Shown: one piece after another, positions 9,588 to 19,005 of the stretch
Position numbering within the stretch: the stretch's first letter is position 1
How the letters are laid out: each line of letters opens with the position of its first letter
Source of the DNA: Catenovulum sediminis
Lineage (GTDB): Bacteria; Pseudomonadota; Gammaproteobacteria; Enterobacterales; Alteromonadaceae
NCBI RefSeq assembly: GCF_007289895.1
Contig: NZ_CP041660.1
Location: 1,054,001 to 1,118,000, forward strand
Length of the DNA stretch: 64,000 bases
Direction: 5' to 3'
The notes under the pieces: model-generated
What the model saw: only the letters and a program-made list of their open reading frames with translations
What the model was told of the DNA's origin: nothing
Databases searched by the model: none
Program-made: the position numbers and the translations under genes

Positions 9588-9640
9588 TTTTGTCTGCTTG
9601 TCTTAACTTTCAGCGTGGGTTTCGGCTGTTACTCTGGCAT

Positions 9641-11128
9641 TTAACTAGAAGGGCAATATTGTTTTAAATATTGTGCATGTATTGGTAACATTTCAACCGT
9701 TTTTCTGACGCTAGCACGAATACCGTTTAAAAAAAGTGTTTGCTCCTGCTCACTCATCATATCTGCAATTGGGTGATAAGTTTTAGGTGTAATACCCTGC
9801 CCTAGCATAACTTGAATCCAGGAATTTTCAGCGAACAAGTCCCATGGTTCTTTAAAAACGCAACCGGAATCACTAAACAAATCAATCTTCCGTTGTAAAC
9901 TCTCCGGAACTTCCATATTTTTGCAATACTGCCAAAAAGCACTGTCTTTTCTCTCTGTTACTTTATAGTGCAATATAATAAAATCCCGAACGAACTCTGT
10001 TTCAATTCGAGCTTGCTCATTAAATTCATCAATATTCGCTTGCTCAATTTTAGCTGTTGGGAACAACTGGATTAATCGAATGATACCTCGTTGAATTAAA
10101 TGAATACTTGTAGACTCTAATGGTTCAATGAACCCGCTAGATAAGCCTAGCGCGACACAGTTTTTATTCCATTGTTTTCGCCGTACTCCAGTTGTGAACT
10201 TTATCGTTTTTGGTTCGGTGAGTAATTTACCACTCACATTGCGCAGCAATTCTTCTTCAGCTGATTCATTCGACTGGTAACGACTGCAATATACAATTCC
10301 ATTGCCACACCGTTTTTGTAACGGGATTTTCCATTGCCAACCAGAATCTCGTGCCACAGATCGGGTGTAAGGTAGGGGCGCTTCCTCGGCTTCTGTTTGT
10401 ACAGCGATTGCACTATCACAAGGTAACCAATGTGACCAATTTTCATACCCCGTATGCAACGCTTGTTCGATTAATAAGCCCCGGAATCCAGTACAATCGA
10501 TAAACAGATCGCCCTCTATCGATTGCCCATCGGCCAGCAGCAAAGATTCAATATAGCCACTGTCATTCGACAATTTGACCTTATGAATTTTTCCTTCTAT
10601 TCTTCGAACGCCATGCTGCTCAGCAATGTTACGGAGAAATTTTGCGTACAACCCAGCATCTAAATGGTAAGCATAATTTAAAGAGTTGTCTTTTAGATGG
10701 GCGAATTTTTTATTTTTCGCAGCTTGTAGTTCTAAACAATATTCACCATAATCAGCTTCAAACCCTTCTCTGCGTCCTCGTAACCAAAAATGCTGAAACG
10801 TTGCAGCCCAACAATCTTTACCGGTCGTCCCAAAAGAGTGGAAATACTCAGTTTCTTTATCTTTCCAGTTTTCAAAGTTGATACCAAGTTTAAATGTCGC
10901 TTGTGTGAAACGCATAAATTCAGCTTCATTGATTTTTAATAACTGGTGAAATGTTTTTAATGGCGGAATGGTCGCCTCTCCCACCCCCACCGTTGAAATT
11001 TCATCCGATTCGACCAGTTTTATATCAATATTCTTGCCAATCAATTTTGCCAGCGCCGCTGCAGCCATCCAACCCGCGGTGCCTCCACCAGCTATAACCA
11101 CTTTTTGAATACCAGATTTATTGTACAA
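9641..11128 (-). CDS. Flavin-dependent tryptophan halogenase family protein
   Basis: The protein is a 495-aa PrnA/RebH-type flavoenzyme. It has a dinucleotide-binding GGGTAGW near the N-terminus, GVGEAT, and a lysine in TFKLGINF that aligns with the catalytic lysine of PrnA. The halogenase signature WxWxIP is present as GWQWKIP, and PLESTS supplies the conserved glutamate. TTG 11128 is preferred as the start because GGAG lies 7 nt upstream; a longer TTG start at 11176 has no such site. Known members use FADH2, chloride or bromide and O2. Members linked to TonB receptors and SapC have no proven substrate, and no flavin reductase gene is visible here. It lies between SapC and the cupin in one operon. 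Confidence 0.85.
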   Translation of the reverse strand: MYNKSGIQKVVIAGGGTAGWMAAAALAKLIGKNIDIKLVESDEISTVGVGEATIPPLKTFHQLLKINEAEFMRFTQATFKLGINFENWKDKETEYFHSFGTTGKDCWAATFQHFWLRGRREGFEADYGEYCLELQAAKNKKFAHLKDNSLNYAYHLDAGLYAKFLRNIAEQHGVRRIEGKIHKVKLSNDSGYIESLLLADGQSIEGDLFIDCTGFRGLLIEQALHTGYENWSHWLPCDSAIAVQTEAEEAPLPYTRSVARDSGWQWKIPLQKRCGNGIVYCSRYQSNESAEEELLRNVSGKLLTEPKTIKFTTGVRRKQWNKNCVALGLSSGFIEPLESTSIHLIQRGIIRLIQLFPTAKIEQANIDEFNEQARIETEFVRDFIILHYKVTERKDSAFWQYCKNMEVPESLQRKIDLFSDSGCVFKEPWDLFAENSWIQVMLGQGITPKTYHPIADMMSEQEQTLFLNGIRASVRKTVEMLPIHAQYLKQYCPSS

Positions 11129-11183
11129 TTTAAATCTCCGAATATTTAACTGACTTCCATAGGCATAACCTAACAACTTATTT

Positions 11184-11909
11184 TTATTTGAGTCGTTTAT
11201 TCTGTCTTTCTATTAGCTTTCTAAAATTGGATAATGAACCAATTACCATATAAATTTGTTTCAAATAACCATTAGAATTTAAACAGTAAAGGTTTTCAGC
11301 TGAAAGCTGAGACAATTTATCTTCATTAATAGTCCAAAACCCAGACAATGTATTTTTAGAACCATCTTTAAGTTCAATCTCTGCCGTAAAAGGCTCGATC
11401 AACTCTAACTCATTCAGCATATTTGCAAATTTTTTACTACTTTCAACCCCTGCATGCGCTGCCCCTAAAAGGCCACTTACGTAACTCAAATACTCGCTGT
11501 TACCGCCAAACTCTAAAAATATAGGTGTACCTTCTGATTTACTGATTCTTGGACTATCTAAATCAATGTGCAAAACCGCTTGGGTCACTTCCTGGCTATT
11601 CTCTATTTGCTTTTGCAAGCCAATTAAAAATGGTTGCGTTTGAATAATGTTAGGTATGTATTCGCTATCCCAACCAGAATCATTAAGAAAAAGATTTTGT
11701 CCCTGTTCAAAACCAAACAAAGCACAGGGCTGTAATTGCCCTGAACTTGAATCTTTATAAAACACGATAGGGTAATATACTTGTAAGTTTTGAAACTCTT
11801 CCGGGAAAGTGGGAGCGAACATCACATTGTCGCCATACTTAACACCACGCTGAGTGATAACTTTAAGATCTTTATGTTCAACATTATTTAATAAAACATG
11901 ATTGGCCAT
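11184..11909 (-). CDS. SapC family protein
   Basis: This 241-aa protein matches the SapC family (named after a Campylobacter S-layer-locus protein), with NVMFAPTFPEEF, YPIVFYKD, ALFGFEQGQNLFL and a late SGFWTINEDKLSQLS. The biochemical role of the family is unknown. The ATG is supported by GGAG 7 nt upstream. It is the first gene of the operon running into the halogenase and cupin, separated from the TonB receptor by a terminator at 12094-12119. No signal peptide is visible. The repeated co-occurrence with halogenase-like and JmjC-like enzymes suggests modification of an imported compound or a surface component; that is inference. Confidence 0.8.
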   Translation of the reverse strand: MANHVLLNNVEHKDLKVITQRGVKYGDNVMFAPTFPEEFQNLQVYYPIVFYKDSSSGQLQPCALFGFEQGQNLFLNDSGWDSEYIPNIIQTQPFLIGLQKQIENSQEVTQAVLHIDLDSPRISKSEGTPIFLEFGGNSEYLSYVSGLLGAAHAGVESSKKFANMLNELELIEPFTAEIELKDGSKNTLSGFWTINEDKLSQLSAENLYCLNSNGYLKQIYMVIGSLSNFRKLIERQNKRLK

Positions 11910-12093
11910 GTTATCTCCGCAAAAACTGAATTTTTGAGTAAAAATATCGCATTCGAATAATATGAATTATTGACGTTGCTGTTTTTAAATATCTTGAATT
12001 AAAAATAGCAATAATTGTGTCGCTTTAACAGTGCATCTTACAATGACTCACTCTTTACCGTAAAAACTCGATAATATTGTCTGGCTCATGATT

Positions 12094-12119
12094 AAAAAAG
12101 CCGCTCATAAGAGCGGCTT
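12094..12119 (-). terminator. Intrinsic terminator after TonB-dependent receptor
   Basis: A perfect 9-bp GC-rich stem (AAGCCGCTC, TTAT loop, GAGCGGCTT) is followed by T residues in the minus direction. It lies 25 bp after the receptor stop and isolates it from the SapC operon. Confidence 0.85.
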
Positions 12120-12143
12120 GACACACACAAACACTAAATCAAA

Positions 12144-15100
12144 TTAAAAAGTAAAGCGGGCACCAATGTTATAACGTGCACCTTGCTCTATCGCATTTAA
12201 CAGCTCATTTTGGTAACGACTATGCATTCGCTGAGTTTCATCGGTCAAATTAATGGCTTCAACAAACACAGTTACTTGCTCTGTTACATCATAACTAGCG
12301 TTTACATCAATTTGCGAATATTCCTCAGTAATTCTAGGGTTATTATTCCCATTATCCGTAGAGTTTAAGAAAGCATCACGCCAGTTATACGCGATACGCA
12401 CTTGAATTCCATCTTTATCATAAAATGCAACAACGTTCGCTGTATCACTTAAGCCCGGCAGTGCGAACTGCTCGTTAAATACGTTTGGATCATACTCTGC
12501 ATCACTTTCCACAAACGTATAGTTAACTTGTGCACCAAAACCACTTTCAAAAGTATGTTGCAATGCAATTTCGACACCGTCAATTGTCGCTTCTTTTTCG
12601 TTAAATGGAACCTTGGTTTCAAATGAGATTGCCGGATCACCATCAACTGATTGGATATACCCAGTTGGATTACCTGAAGCATCTTGTCCTGTTACAAACA
12701 CACCATCCGCTTCACCATAATTATCAAACAAGTATTGACGAATTGCGCCTTGATCATTTGGATCACTGATATTTGCTCTTGCATCCGCAGCTCTAGGCCC
12801 GTTTGCTGGCATCTTTAAATCAAATAATGGCTGGGTTTGCGTTCTTGAACCGACATAATTTTCAACTTTCTTATGGAAATACCCAATAGACGCATAACTT
12901 GCATCATCAAAATACCATTCAACACTTAAGTCGAAATTTTGTGATTCATGAGGTAATAACCCAGGCTCACCACGCTCAGCTCGAGAAGTCGTGCTTCTCA
13001 GTGACGTGATCGCGACACCACCACGCAAATGATTATATGTTGCACGAGCAATTGTTTCACTGAAAGAAGTTCTGACCTTCAAATCATCTGTTATTTCAAG
13101 TGAAAGGTCTAAATTAGGTAAAAAGTTAGAGTAGTCACCTGAAAATTCAGTGAACGCACTTTCACCAGAATCGACTGTCTCAAATTCATTATTTGATACC
13201 CAGTTTACCGCAGTATAAGCAGGCACCATCGCATTTGAAGTCACATCAGTTTGTTCGTATCTAAAACCTGCTGCACCTTTCAAATACATATCACCCAGCT
13301 CAACTTCGAAGTTCGCTTGCATATAAGCAGCCAACATTTCTTCCTTTACCCGTTCATCGGTTGTCCAGTTCTCAGTGACACAAAAGCGGTCGGCACATGG
13401 CCAAACAGCAGGGTCTACAACATTATCAGCACTATTATCAGGTGCTGCAAAGCTTGCTACTTGATCTGTTGCATCCTGAGTTGAGAATGTATAGAACAAG
13501 TCAAACACATCGTAAGGGTTGCCGTTAGCATCGATACCTTGATTTGATAAATTATCGATTGTATTAGATGAAGACTGGGCACTAAAAATACCGTCATCGA
13601 TATTCTCAGGTGTACCTTCACCACCCCAAGTAGCGCGTTCAGCTTTCATAAAAACAGCTTGTACTGTATTTTCGGTTGCACCAATACCAAAATCGACACT
13701 GGTAATGACACCCTCATCAAAAGTGTATTTACCTTTGAGTTGAACTTGACTAACGTCATTTGTAAATTGGCTATTACGCAATGAACTACCCGTCGCATAA
13801 ATTTCATCTGCTGATGCATCATTTCCTGGTGTTGTCTCAATACCGATAACTGGGAAATCCTGTCTAAAGTCAATGGTTGAATTTAAACGTGAGCCATTAG
13901 CGAATTCGACCACCGAGCTATTACCAAATGGGCTAGCTGAACCAGATTCTGCAGTCGAATCATGTGCGTCAAATTCAAAGCTTAAATTATCTGATACATC
14001 CCACTCGACATTAAAACCCAGTGATTTGTTTTCGTGCACTTCACCGAATGCAGCGGTACCGAACGTTAAATCAGGACCTGCGAGTGAATGCCAAACCAAA
14101 GGCGTTTTATTTTTATCACCAGTCCACAACGACTTACCATTACCGGCATCAATTCTTTCACCTTCCCAAAACCATGCACTCATACGGTTTTGTACATTAG
14201 TTATCTCATTTTTAGTATAAGTGTAGTCAGCAGTAAATGTTAAAGCATCACTAGGTGCAAACTGCACTACTAATTGTGCATTGTCTCTAGTTCGTTCAAA
14301 GTCATTATATTCATAACCAAAGTTTTGCGGGCGGTTAAAAGTATCACTTGAGGCAAAGCCATCATCTTTACCCAATACATTCGCTTGATCCGCATTATCC
14401 ATGCCACCAGAGAACCAACCACCTTGGTCAACCCCTTCTTGAGTTTGCGTATGCCAGTTACCTATATTAGCTTGTTTATTGCCACCGTTACGTTCCTGAT
14501 GACTGGCAGAAATTGCAATACCAAATTTGTCATCAGCAAACGTTTGGCTGTATATACCAGAAATTTCAGGCGTAATGCTATCGCCTTTGTCTGTCGATTT
14601 GTCGATAACACCTTTTACACCAACAGCAAAGTTTAAACCGGGATCATTTAAGGGACGAGCCGTTAAAACGTTAACGGTTGCACCAATACCACCAGTAGAA
14701 ATATCTGCACGGGAAGTTTTGTATACTTCAACACCACTGACTGCTTCAGAAGCAATATTCGCGAAATCGAAAGAACGAGAACTATTAATTGCTGTACCAG
14801 TCAAACCAGAAGTAGGCATTTGACGGCCGTTTAAAGTTACGAGGTTAAAATCAGAACCTAAACCACGAACCGTAATTTTTGAACCTTCACCATTTGAACG
14901 ATCGATTGAAACACCGGTAATACGCTGCAGTGATTCAGCTAAGTTGGTGTCAGGGAATTTACCGATATCCTCAGAAGAAATGCCATCAACAACACCTTGA
15001 GCATCGCGCTTCATATCCATCGCACGCATCAAACTTCCGCGAATACCTGTAATCACAATAGTTTCGTCAACCGCTTCATCTGCACCTTCGGCAGCGTTAG

Positions 15101-15179
15101 CAACTTGTGCATTTGCAGCCAGCATTGCTACTGTGACAGCAGATGCTAATAATTTTGGTCTAAATGGAATGTGTCCCAT
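12144..15179 (-). CDS. TonB-dependent outer-membrane receptor (TonB-Xanth-Caul type)
   Basis: The protein is 1011 aa with a signal peptide (cleavage after about residue 29, ANAQVANA), a plug domain (about 45-165) and a long 22-strand-type beta-barrel ending in the terminal phenylalanine of YNIGARFTF. The segment ETIVITGIRGSL is the likely TonB-box region, and EDIGKFPDTNLAESLQ is the plug signature of TonB-Xanth-Caul receptors, many of which import oligosaccharides. The size, the GH16 gene upstream and the SapC operon downstream fit import of glucan oligomers; the ligand is inferred. Two LacI-type palindromes (15234-15247 and 15295-15308) lie upstream, so sugar-dependent derepression is likely. 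AAGGG precedes the ATG by 9 nt. Transcription ends at 12094-12119. Confidence 0.92.
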   Translation of the reverse strand: MGHIPFRPKLLASAVTVAMLAANAQVANAAEGADEAVDETIVITGIRGSLMRAMDMKRDAQGVVDGISSEDIGKFPDTNLAESLQRITGVSIDRSNGEGSKITVRGLGSDFNLVTLNGRQMPTSGLTGTAINSSRSFDFANIASEAVSGVEVYKTSRADISTGGIGATVNVLTARPLNDPGLNFAVGVKGVIDKSTDKGDSITPEISGIYSQTFADDKFGIAISASHQERNGGNKQANIGNWHTQTQEGVDQGGWFSGGMDNADQANVLGKDDGFASSDTFNRPQNFGYEYNDFERTRDNAQLVVQFAPSDALTFTADYTYTKNEITNVQNRMSAWFWEGERIDAGNGKSLWTGDKNKTPLVWHSLAGPDLTFGTAAFGEVHENKSLGFNVEWDVSDNLSFEFDAHDSTAESGSASPFGNSSVVEFANGSRLNSTIDFRQDFPVIGIETTPGNDASADEIYATGSSLRNSQFTNDVSQVQLKGKYTFDEGVITSVDFGIGATENTVQAVFMKAERATWGGEGTPENIDDGIFSAQSSSNTIDNLSNQGIDANGNPYDVFDLFYTFSTQDATDQVASFAAPDNSADNVVDPAVWPCADRFCVTENWTTDERVKEEMLAAYMQANFEVELGDMYLKGAAGFRYEQTDVTSNAMVPAYTAVNWVSNNEFETVDSGESAFTEFSGDYSNFLPNLDLSLEITDDLKVRTSFSETIARATYNHLRGGVAITSLRSTTSRAERGEPGLLPHESQNFDLSVEWYFDDASYASIGYFHKKVENYVGSRTQTQPLFDLKMPANGPRAADARANISDPNDQGAIRQYLFDNYGEADGVFVTGQDASGNPTGYIQSVDGDPAISFETKVPFNEKEATIDGVEIALQHTFESGFGAQVNYTFVESDAEYDPNVFNEQFALPGLSDTANVVAFYDKDGIQVRIAYNWRDAFLNSTDNGNNNPRITEEYSQIDVNASYDVTEQVTVFVEAINLTDETQRMHSRYQNELLNAIEQGARYNIGARFTF

Positions 15180-15233
15180 GAGTTTTACCCTTAGTTTAAT
15201 TATATTTTCACAACACGTTTATCTACACACAAC

Positions 15234-15247
15234 TGAAAGCGCTTACA
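15234..15247. promoter_or_regulatory. LacI-type operator 1 upstream of TonB receptor
   Basis: TGAAAGCGCTTACA is an almost perfect palindrome centred about 61 bp upstream of the receptor start. Confidence 0.65.
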
Positions 15248-15294
15248 GAAATCTATTCATTTCTTTTTACAAAAAGCAATCGGTCGCCAACACA

Positions 15295-15308
15295 TGAAAG
15301 CGCTTCCA
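15295..15308. promoter_or_regulatory. LacI-type operator 2 upstream of TonB receptor
   Basis: TGAAAGCGCTTCCA lies exactly 61 bp from operator 1, close to six helical turns. This would suit cooperative or looped repressor binding. Confidence 0.6.
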
Positions 15309-15468
15309 ACAAGAGGTTATGAAATAAACAGAATTATGTCAACATTAAGTTAACGATTTCCAAATATTTCATACCCAAACTGTAATAGAAGTATAGACAA
15401 AAACCTTGATATTGCGATTTTCTTAAAACCAAGTTCCTGAAAAAAAACAATAAAAATCAGCTTATTTT

Positions 15469-15504
15469 GCTCTTTTATGTAAACAAAAGTTTACATAAAA
15501 GAGC
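15469..15504. terminator. Perfect 16-bp stem-loop downstream of GH16
   Basis: A 16-bp perfect inverted repeat with an AAAA loop lies 72 bp beyond the GH16 stop. There is no T tract directly after it, so it may stabilise an mRNA 3' end or act as a weak terminator. Confidence 0.5.
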
Positions 15505-15575
15505 CGCGTTGCTTTTCTTTCAGTACTCAAGGGAGCAATCCAATCGTCCAAAACCTATATGTAATGGTCAATAGT

Positions 15576-16526
15576 TTACCAATTTTCAAAGGGAGCATTA
15601 TCCCATTCGTAGATACGGATCCAGTCATATTGAGTAATCATTGGGTAAAGGTTTCTATGTTTATTACCACCAAAGACATCTTGAATTTGATCATTAGGGA
15701 TCCAAAAATTCATCATTAATTGCGTTAAATTATCTGGAATTGGCGTCTTATGTATTTGTGGTGGTTTGCAGCTTGGCTCACAATTAAGATCGCTTTGTGA
15801 TAATGTCTTTACTAGAGTACCATCCACAAACCACTTAATTGCATCCGGCGTCCATTCAATCGCAAAAACGCGCCAGTCATCTACCGGGCCTACGACTATT
15901 TTATCTTCCCATGCGCCCCACTCTCTGGTTTTGCTCCAATTCACGGTATTTAAACCATAAATTAAATTCGCTTGAAACTTGTCAGGTCGACCACCTTCCA
16001 ACTCGACATCGATTTCTTCCCATTCTTGTAATCCAGAATTGGTATAAGTGAACAGTGACGAAATGTAACCAGACGCTGTTTCTCTATTTGGCGCTTTCAT
16101 ACGCGTTTCGAAACGGCCAAATTTGACTTTTTTTTGTTCAACGGTTCTTAATTCGCCACAAGAATATGAGTAGGCTTTTTTATCTTTCTGATGATCAACT
16201 GAAAAACCAGCCTCTATCTCTTCCTGCTGAATAATTAAATTGAGTAAACCATCGACAACTTGCACACCCTGCGGCTGAAAGCGACAGTCTGATTCATTAC
16301 CCACAGCACCATCCCCTTTAGCCCAAATTTGCTCGTTAAAAGCATCAAACCTTTCATCCAGCTTAAGTGTGAAACCGGGGTAAACACCGGTGTAACCCTC
16401 ATATGCTGTCGGCATTACCTTCTTGTCCATACTTTGGGATTGGAACTCGGTGCTACAGCCGACACCTAAGCTGGTTACGACTACACTTAAGAGTGACAAT
16501 TGAGTTAGGTGTTTAAAGTTCATCAT
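15576..16526 (-). CDS. Glycoside hydrolase family 16 (lichenase/laminarinase-like)
   Basis: The 316-aa protein carries a signal with a near-lipobox (LGVGCS, Cys24), so it is probably a lipoprotein or secreted. The GH16 catalytic motif ExDxE is present as EIDVELE in EWEEIDVELEGG (about residue 170), supplying nucleophile, assisting Asp and acid/base. The form without the beta-bulge is typical of the lichenase/XTH-like side of the family. WRVFAIEWTPDAIKWFVDG and the late LMMNFWIP strand confirm the jelly roll. Expected activity is endo-hydrolysis of beta-1,3- or mixed-linkage glucan. It follows the second di-haem oxidoreductase by 97 bp on the same strand and is probably co-transcribed with it. 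AGGGG precedes the double ATG. Confidence 0.88.
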   Translation of the reverse strand: MMNFKHLTQLSLLSVVVTSLGVGCSTEFQSQSMDKKVMPTAYEGYTGVYPGFTLKLDERFDAFNEQIWAKGDGAVGNESDCRFQPQGVQVVDGLLNLIIQQEEIEAGFSVDHQKDKKAYSYSCGELRTVEQKKVKFGRFETRMKAPNRETASGYISSLFTYTNSGLQEWEEIDVELEGGRPDKFQANLIYGLNTVNWSKTREWGAWEDKIVVGPVDDWRVFAIEWTPDAIKWFVDGTLVKTLSQSDLNCEPSCKPPQIHKTPIPDNLTQLMMNFWIPNDQIQDVFGGNKHRNLYPMITQYDWIRIYEWDNAPFENW

Positions 16527-16623
16527 TATAGCCCCTTCGCAAAATCTGATGTGTTTACATTAGTACGAGAAACAAGTGGATGATTAAGGTTTAACAATGA
16601 GCTTAATCATCCATTTGAATCCT

Positions 16624-19005
16624 TTATAAAGAATTTAAAAAAGACAAAATATCTGCTTTTTCAGGTTCAGTAAGTGCTTGGTAAGCATCGGCTGAAGCTT
16701 GAGCCTCTCCGCCATGCCACAATATTGCTTCTTCGATTGTGCGCGCGCGACCGTCATGTAAAAAGCCTACTCGATTAATATCGTCGCCACTTTGTGCAAT
16801 CGAAACCGAATCGTTGGCTTTCGCGTCACGCACCATAACGTCTACTGCATGACCTAGTCCCCATAAAGGTGCGGTGCGCCATTCTGCACCGGTCGCATTA
16901 CCATCGGCTAAATTGTCGGCTAAACCTGCCCCCATGTCGTGTAACAACATGTCAGTATAAGGATGGATGGTTTGCCCTCTAAGTTCAGCAAGTGGATGAA
17001 ATTCAGACGTGACATAAGTCGGCCTATGACAATCTGCACAACCAATTTGACTGAATAGATCTTCACCGACTTGATTATTATAGTCTCGCCTGGCCGGTAC
17101 ACCGAGCAAACTGATATATTTAACCAGTTTATCCAGTTCAATATCATCTAACTCAGCTCCTGCTGGGCCGCAATCCAGTTGCTCCGCACCACAATCTGGA
17201 TTCGGCAGAACTGATGTCATTACGCCCATGTCAGTATTCAAGGCGGCAGCCACCTGATGTTTGACACTCGCTGTCGAGGCTTTGTAACCAAAACGTCCCA
17301 GACGCGTGTCTCCCGTAACTGGGTCTAGCGTGACAGAAGCTCTACCGGAAATGCCGTTTTGATCTGCATCATCAATATCCTGATATTCTAATATTGTGCT
17401 TTCGGGTATCGCTTCTAATAATCCTAAACCAACCAATTGAGGTGCTATGCGGGCTGAAAATTGAGTCGGTTGACCGCGACTAAAAACATAATTAGGTGCT
17501 CTTAAACCACTGTCTAATTCAGTCCACTGCCCCAGCCTTACCTCACCTTCTTCTTCACCATCACCCACCATTTTCGGTTGTAAAACACGCCCGATTGAAG
17601 GGTGTGGTGCACCATTTTCGTCGCCCACCTTAAACACCCATTTTTCCAGAGTCTCACCCGGTTCAGCGACCAAAGCACGGCCATTTCGGATGTGACAATT
17701 AGCGCAGGATTCATTGATATAAAACTTGTCAGATTTGCCTATTTGTTCTTGCCAAATAGGATTATCGTGTCGCTCATCATGGCTGCCATCGACAAAACTG
17801 GTATGGTGTACTCGCCGTCCTTCAACCCAAGGTTGCGCATTTTCAGCACTCATATTAGTTGCCATTCCCATAAAACGGCCCGCCGGTTCTTCGCTGTAGT
17901 TATAACCTAGTGTAGTTTCGCCGCCGGATAAACCTTGAGCTGGGATAGGATAACTATCGTCATACTCATTTCTGTCCCACTCAAAAGCATGAACACCAAG
18001 CTGACCGGTAATATATAAAAATGTCGTGCCGTAATAATTCAATCGCGTACCGGCTGGAGGTGAAAGTAAAAACTGACTGACTTCAAATTCCATACGTCGA
18101 CCCGTTGTTAAAGGCACGATACCGCTTGGTGCGCCCCACTCATCGACAATATCCAGTGAGTACATAAACTGGTGGCCTTCATCACTTATTTTTTCGAAAT
18201 TCTCATTCCATGTGCCACGCCCGAGATATTTAACGCCTGTTTCGTTCGGATTAACTTTTTCTTCTTCTTTTTGCGGATTAAAATTAAATTGACCGGTTGT
18301 AGTTAACCCGTTGTACCAAACACGAAACTCGCGTGCACCTAATTCGGCCTCCGTAATATAAGTTGCTCTGATTAAACTTTGGCCAAGCTGGGTATAGTCT
18401 TCTAGCTGAATGCGTGCAGTACGGTACTGCCAATAATGCGCTAAGAAATGGTCGTAATGGTCTGAGTTATAGATATTATTTGGATCATAGTAACCGATAT
18501 CTTTAGCATGACGATCGCGTCCTCTATCAGCAATGCGGGTCACCAATACACCGTCATCGCGAACAAATTTAGCAAGCGGCTCAAGCTCTGTTGTTTCATT
18601 ATAAAGTGCAACAAAATCGCCAACTAAACCAATTTCAATTGTATGCCATGTTTCTAACTCTCCATTTTTTTGCCCAGCTTCTGTATCTAGGATATAAAAA
18701 TAAAGCGGGCGACCATTGTAAGCGGCTTGCAACGTACCATCATCTCGCGCAATGGTTGATAAGTTTTGTACCCCAGAAGCATTCCCATCCGTGACTAAAA
18801 CAGGTGGCCAATTGTCTGCACAAGCGTCGTTACACGCACTTCCCTCTACCGCTAAATCATTGTCAAAAACATAGACAGTGAAGCCGGGTTTGGCAGAGTC
18901 AGCGCCACCCACTAGAATATTATTGTTAAACGAAATTTCAGCTAGAGGCTTGGTTGTTGTACAACCTTGCGCATCGACATAATCCCCTTCGGGGTCTCTA
19001 AACAT
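16624..19005 (-). CDS. Di-haem oxidoreductase 2, C-terminal part (frameshifted fragment)
   Basis: This fragment starts with the end of a TSP3 repeat and then a segment like the secreted-repeat family PF03640 (VYVFDNDL, CNDACADNWPPV, GRPLYFYILD; residues about 35-125). The DHOR/DUF1111 di-haem domain follows to the C-terminus. Haem motifs are CANCH (ESCANCHIRNGRA) and CADCH (GCADCHRPTY); GRARTIEEAILWHGGEA closes the domain. It is the clear paralogue of the product of 2043-5715. It is separated from its N-terminal part by one missing base at CCCC 18984-18987 or GGGG 18991-18994 (plus strand). Repair gives ETPEGDYVDAQGC or ETPKGDYVDAQGC, a normal TSP3 junction, and a 1101-aa protein. The ATG at 19005 is an artefact of the break. 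The substrate is unknown. Confidence 0.82.
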   Translation of the reverse strand: MFRDPEGDYVDAQGCTTTKPLAEISFNNNILVGGADSAKPGFTVYVFDNDLAVEGSACNDACADNWPPVLVTDGNASGVQNLSTIARDDGTLQAAYNGRPLYFYILDTEAGQKNGELETWHTIEIGLVGDFVALYNETTELEPLAKFVRDDGVLVTRIADRGRDRHAKDIGYYDPNNIYNSDHYDHFLAHYWQYRTARIQLEDYTQLGQSLIRATYITEAELGAREFRVWYNGLTTTGQFNFNPQKEEEKVNPNETGVKYLGRGTWNENFEKISDEGHQFMYSLDIVDEWGAPSGIVPLTTGRRMEFEVSQFLLSPPAGTRLNYYGTTFLYITGQLGVHAFEWDRNEYDDSYPIPAQGLSGGETTLGYNYSEEPAGRFMGMATNMSAENAQPWVEGRRVHHTSFVDGSHDERHDNPIWQEQIGKSDKFYINESCANCHIRNGRALVAEPGETLEKWVFKVGDENGAPHPSIGRVLQPKMVGDGEEEGEVRLGQWTELDSGLRAPNYVFSRGQPTQFSARIAPQLVGLGLLEAIPESTILEYQDIDDADQNGISGRASVTLDPVTGDTRLGRFGYKASTASVKHQVAAALNTDMGVMTSVLPNPDCGAEQLDCGPAGAELDDIELDKLVKYISLLGVPARRDYNNQVGEDLFSQIGCADCHRPTYVTSEFHPLAELRGQTIHPYTDMLLHDMGAGLADNLADGNATGAEWRTAPLWGLGHAVDVMVRDAKANDSVSIAQSGDDINRVGFLHDGRARTIEEAILWHGGEAQASADAYQALTEPEKADILSFLNSL

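Larger units (their letters stand above)
15180..15575. other. Intergenic control region between GH16 and TonB receptor
   Basis: This 396-bp AT-rich stretch holds no credible gene. It contains two LacI-type palindromes and a perfect 16-bp stem-loop, listed separately, plus a TATAAT on the minus strand at 15199-15204. Confidence 0.6.

Noticed and set aside
18942-19005. Programmed ribosomal frameshifting at the broken oxidoreductase and NRPS genes
   Set aside because: The sites have no shared slippery heptamer or downstream structure, occur in five unrelated genes, and the NRPS site is unbroken in two near-identical copies.
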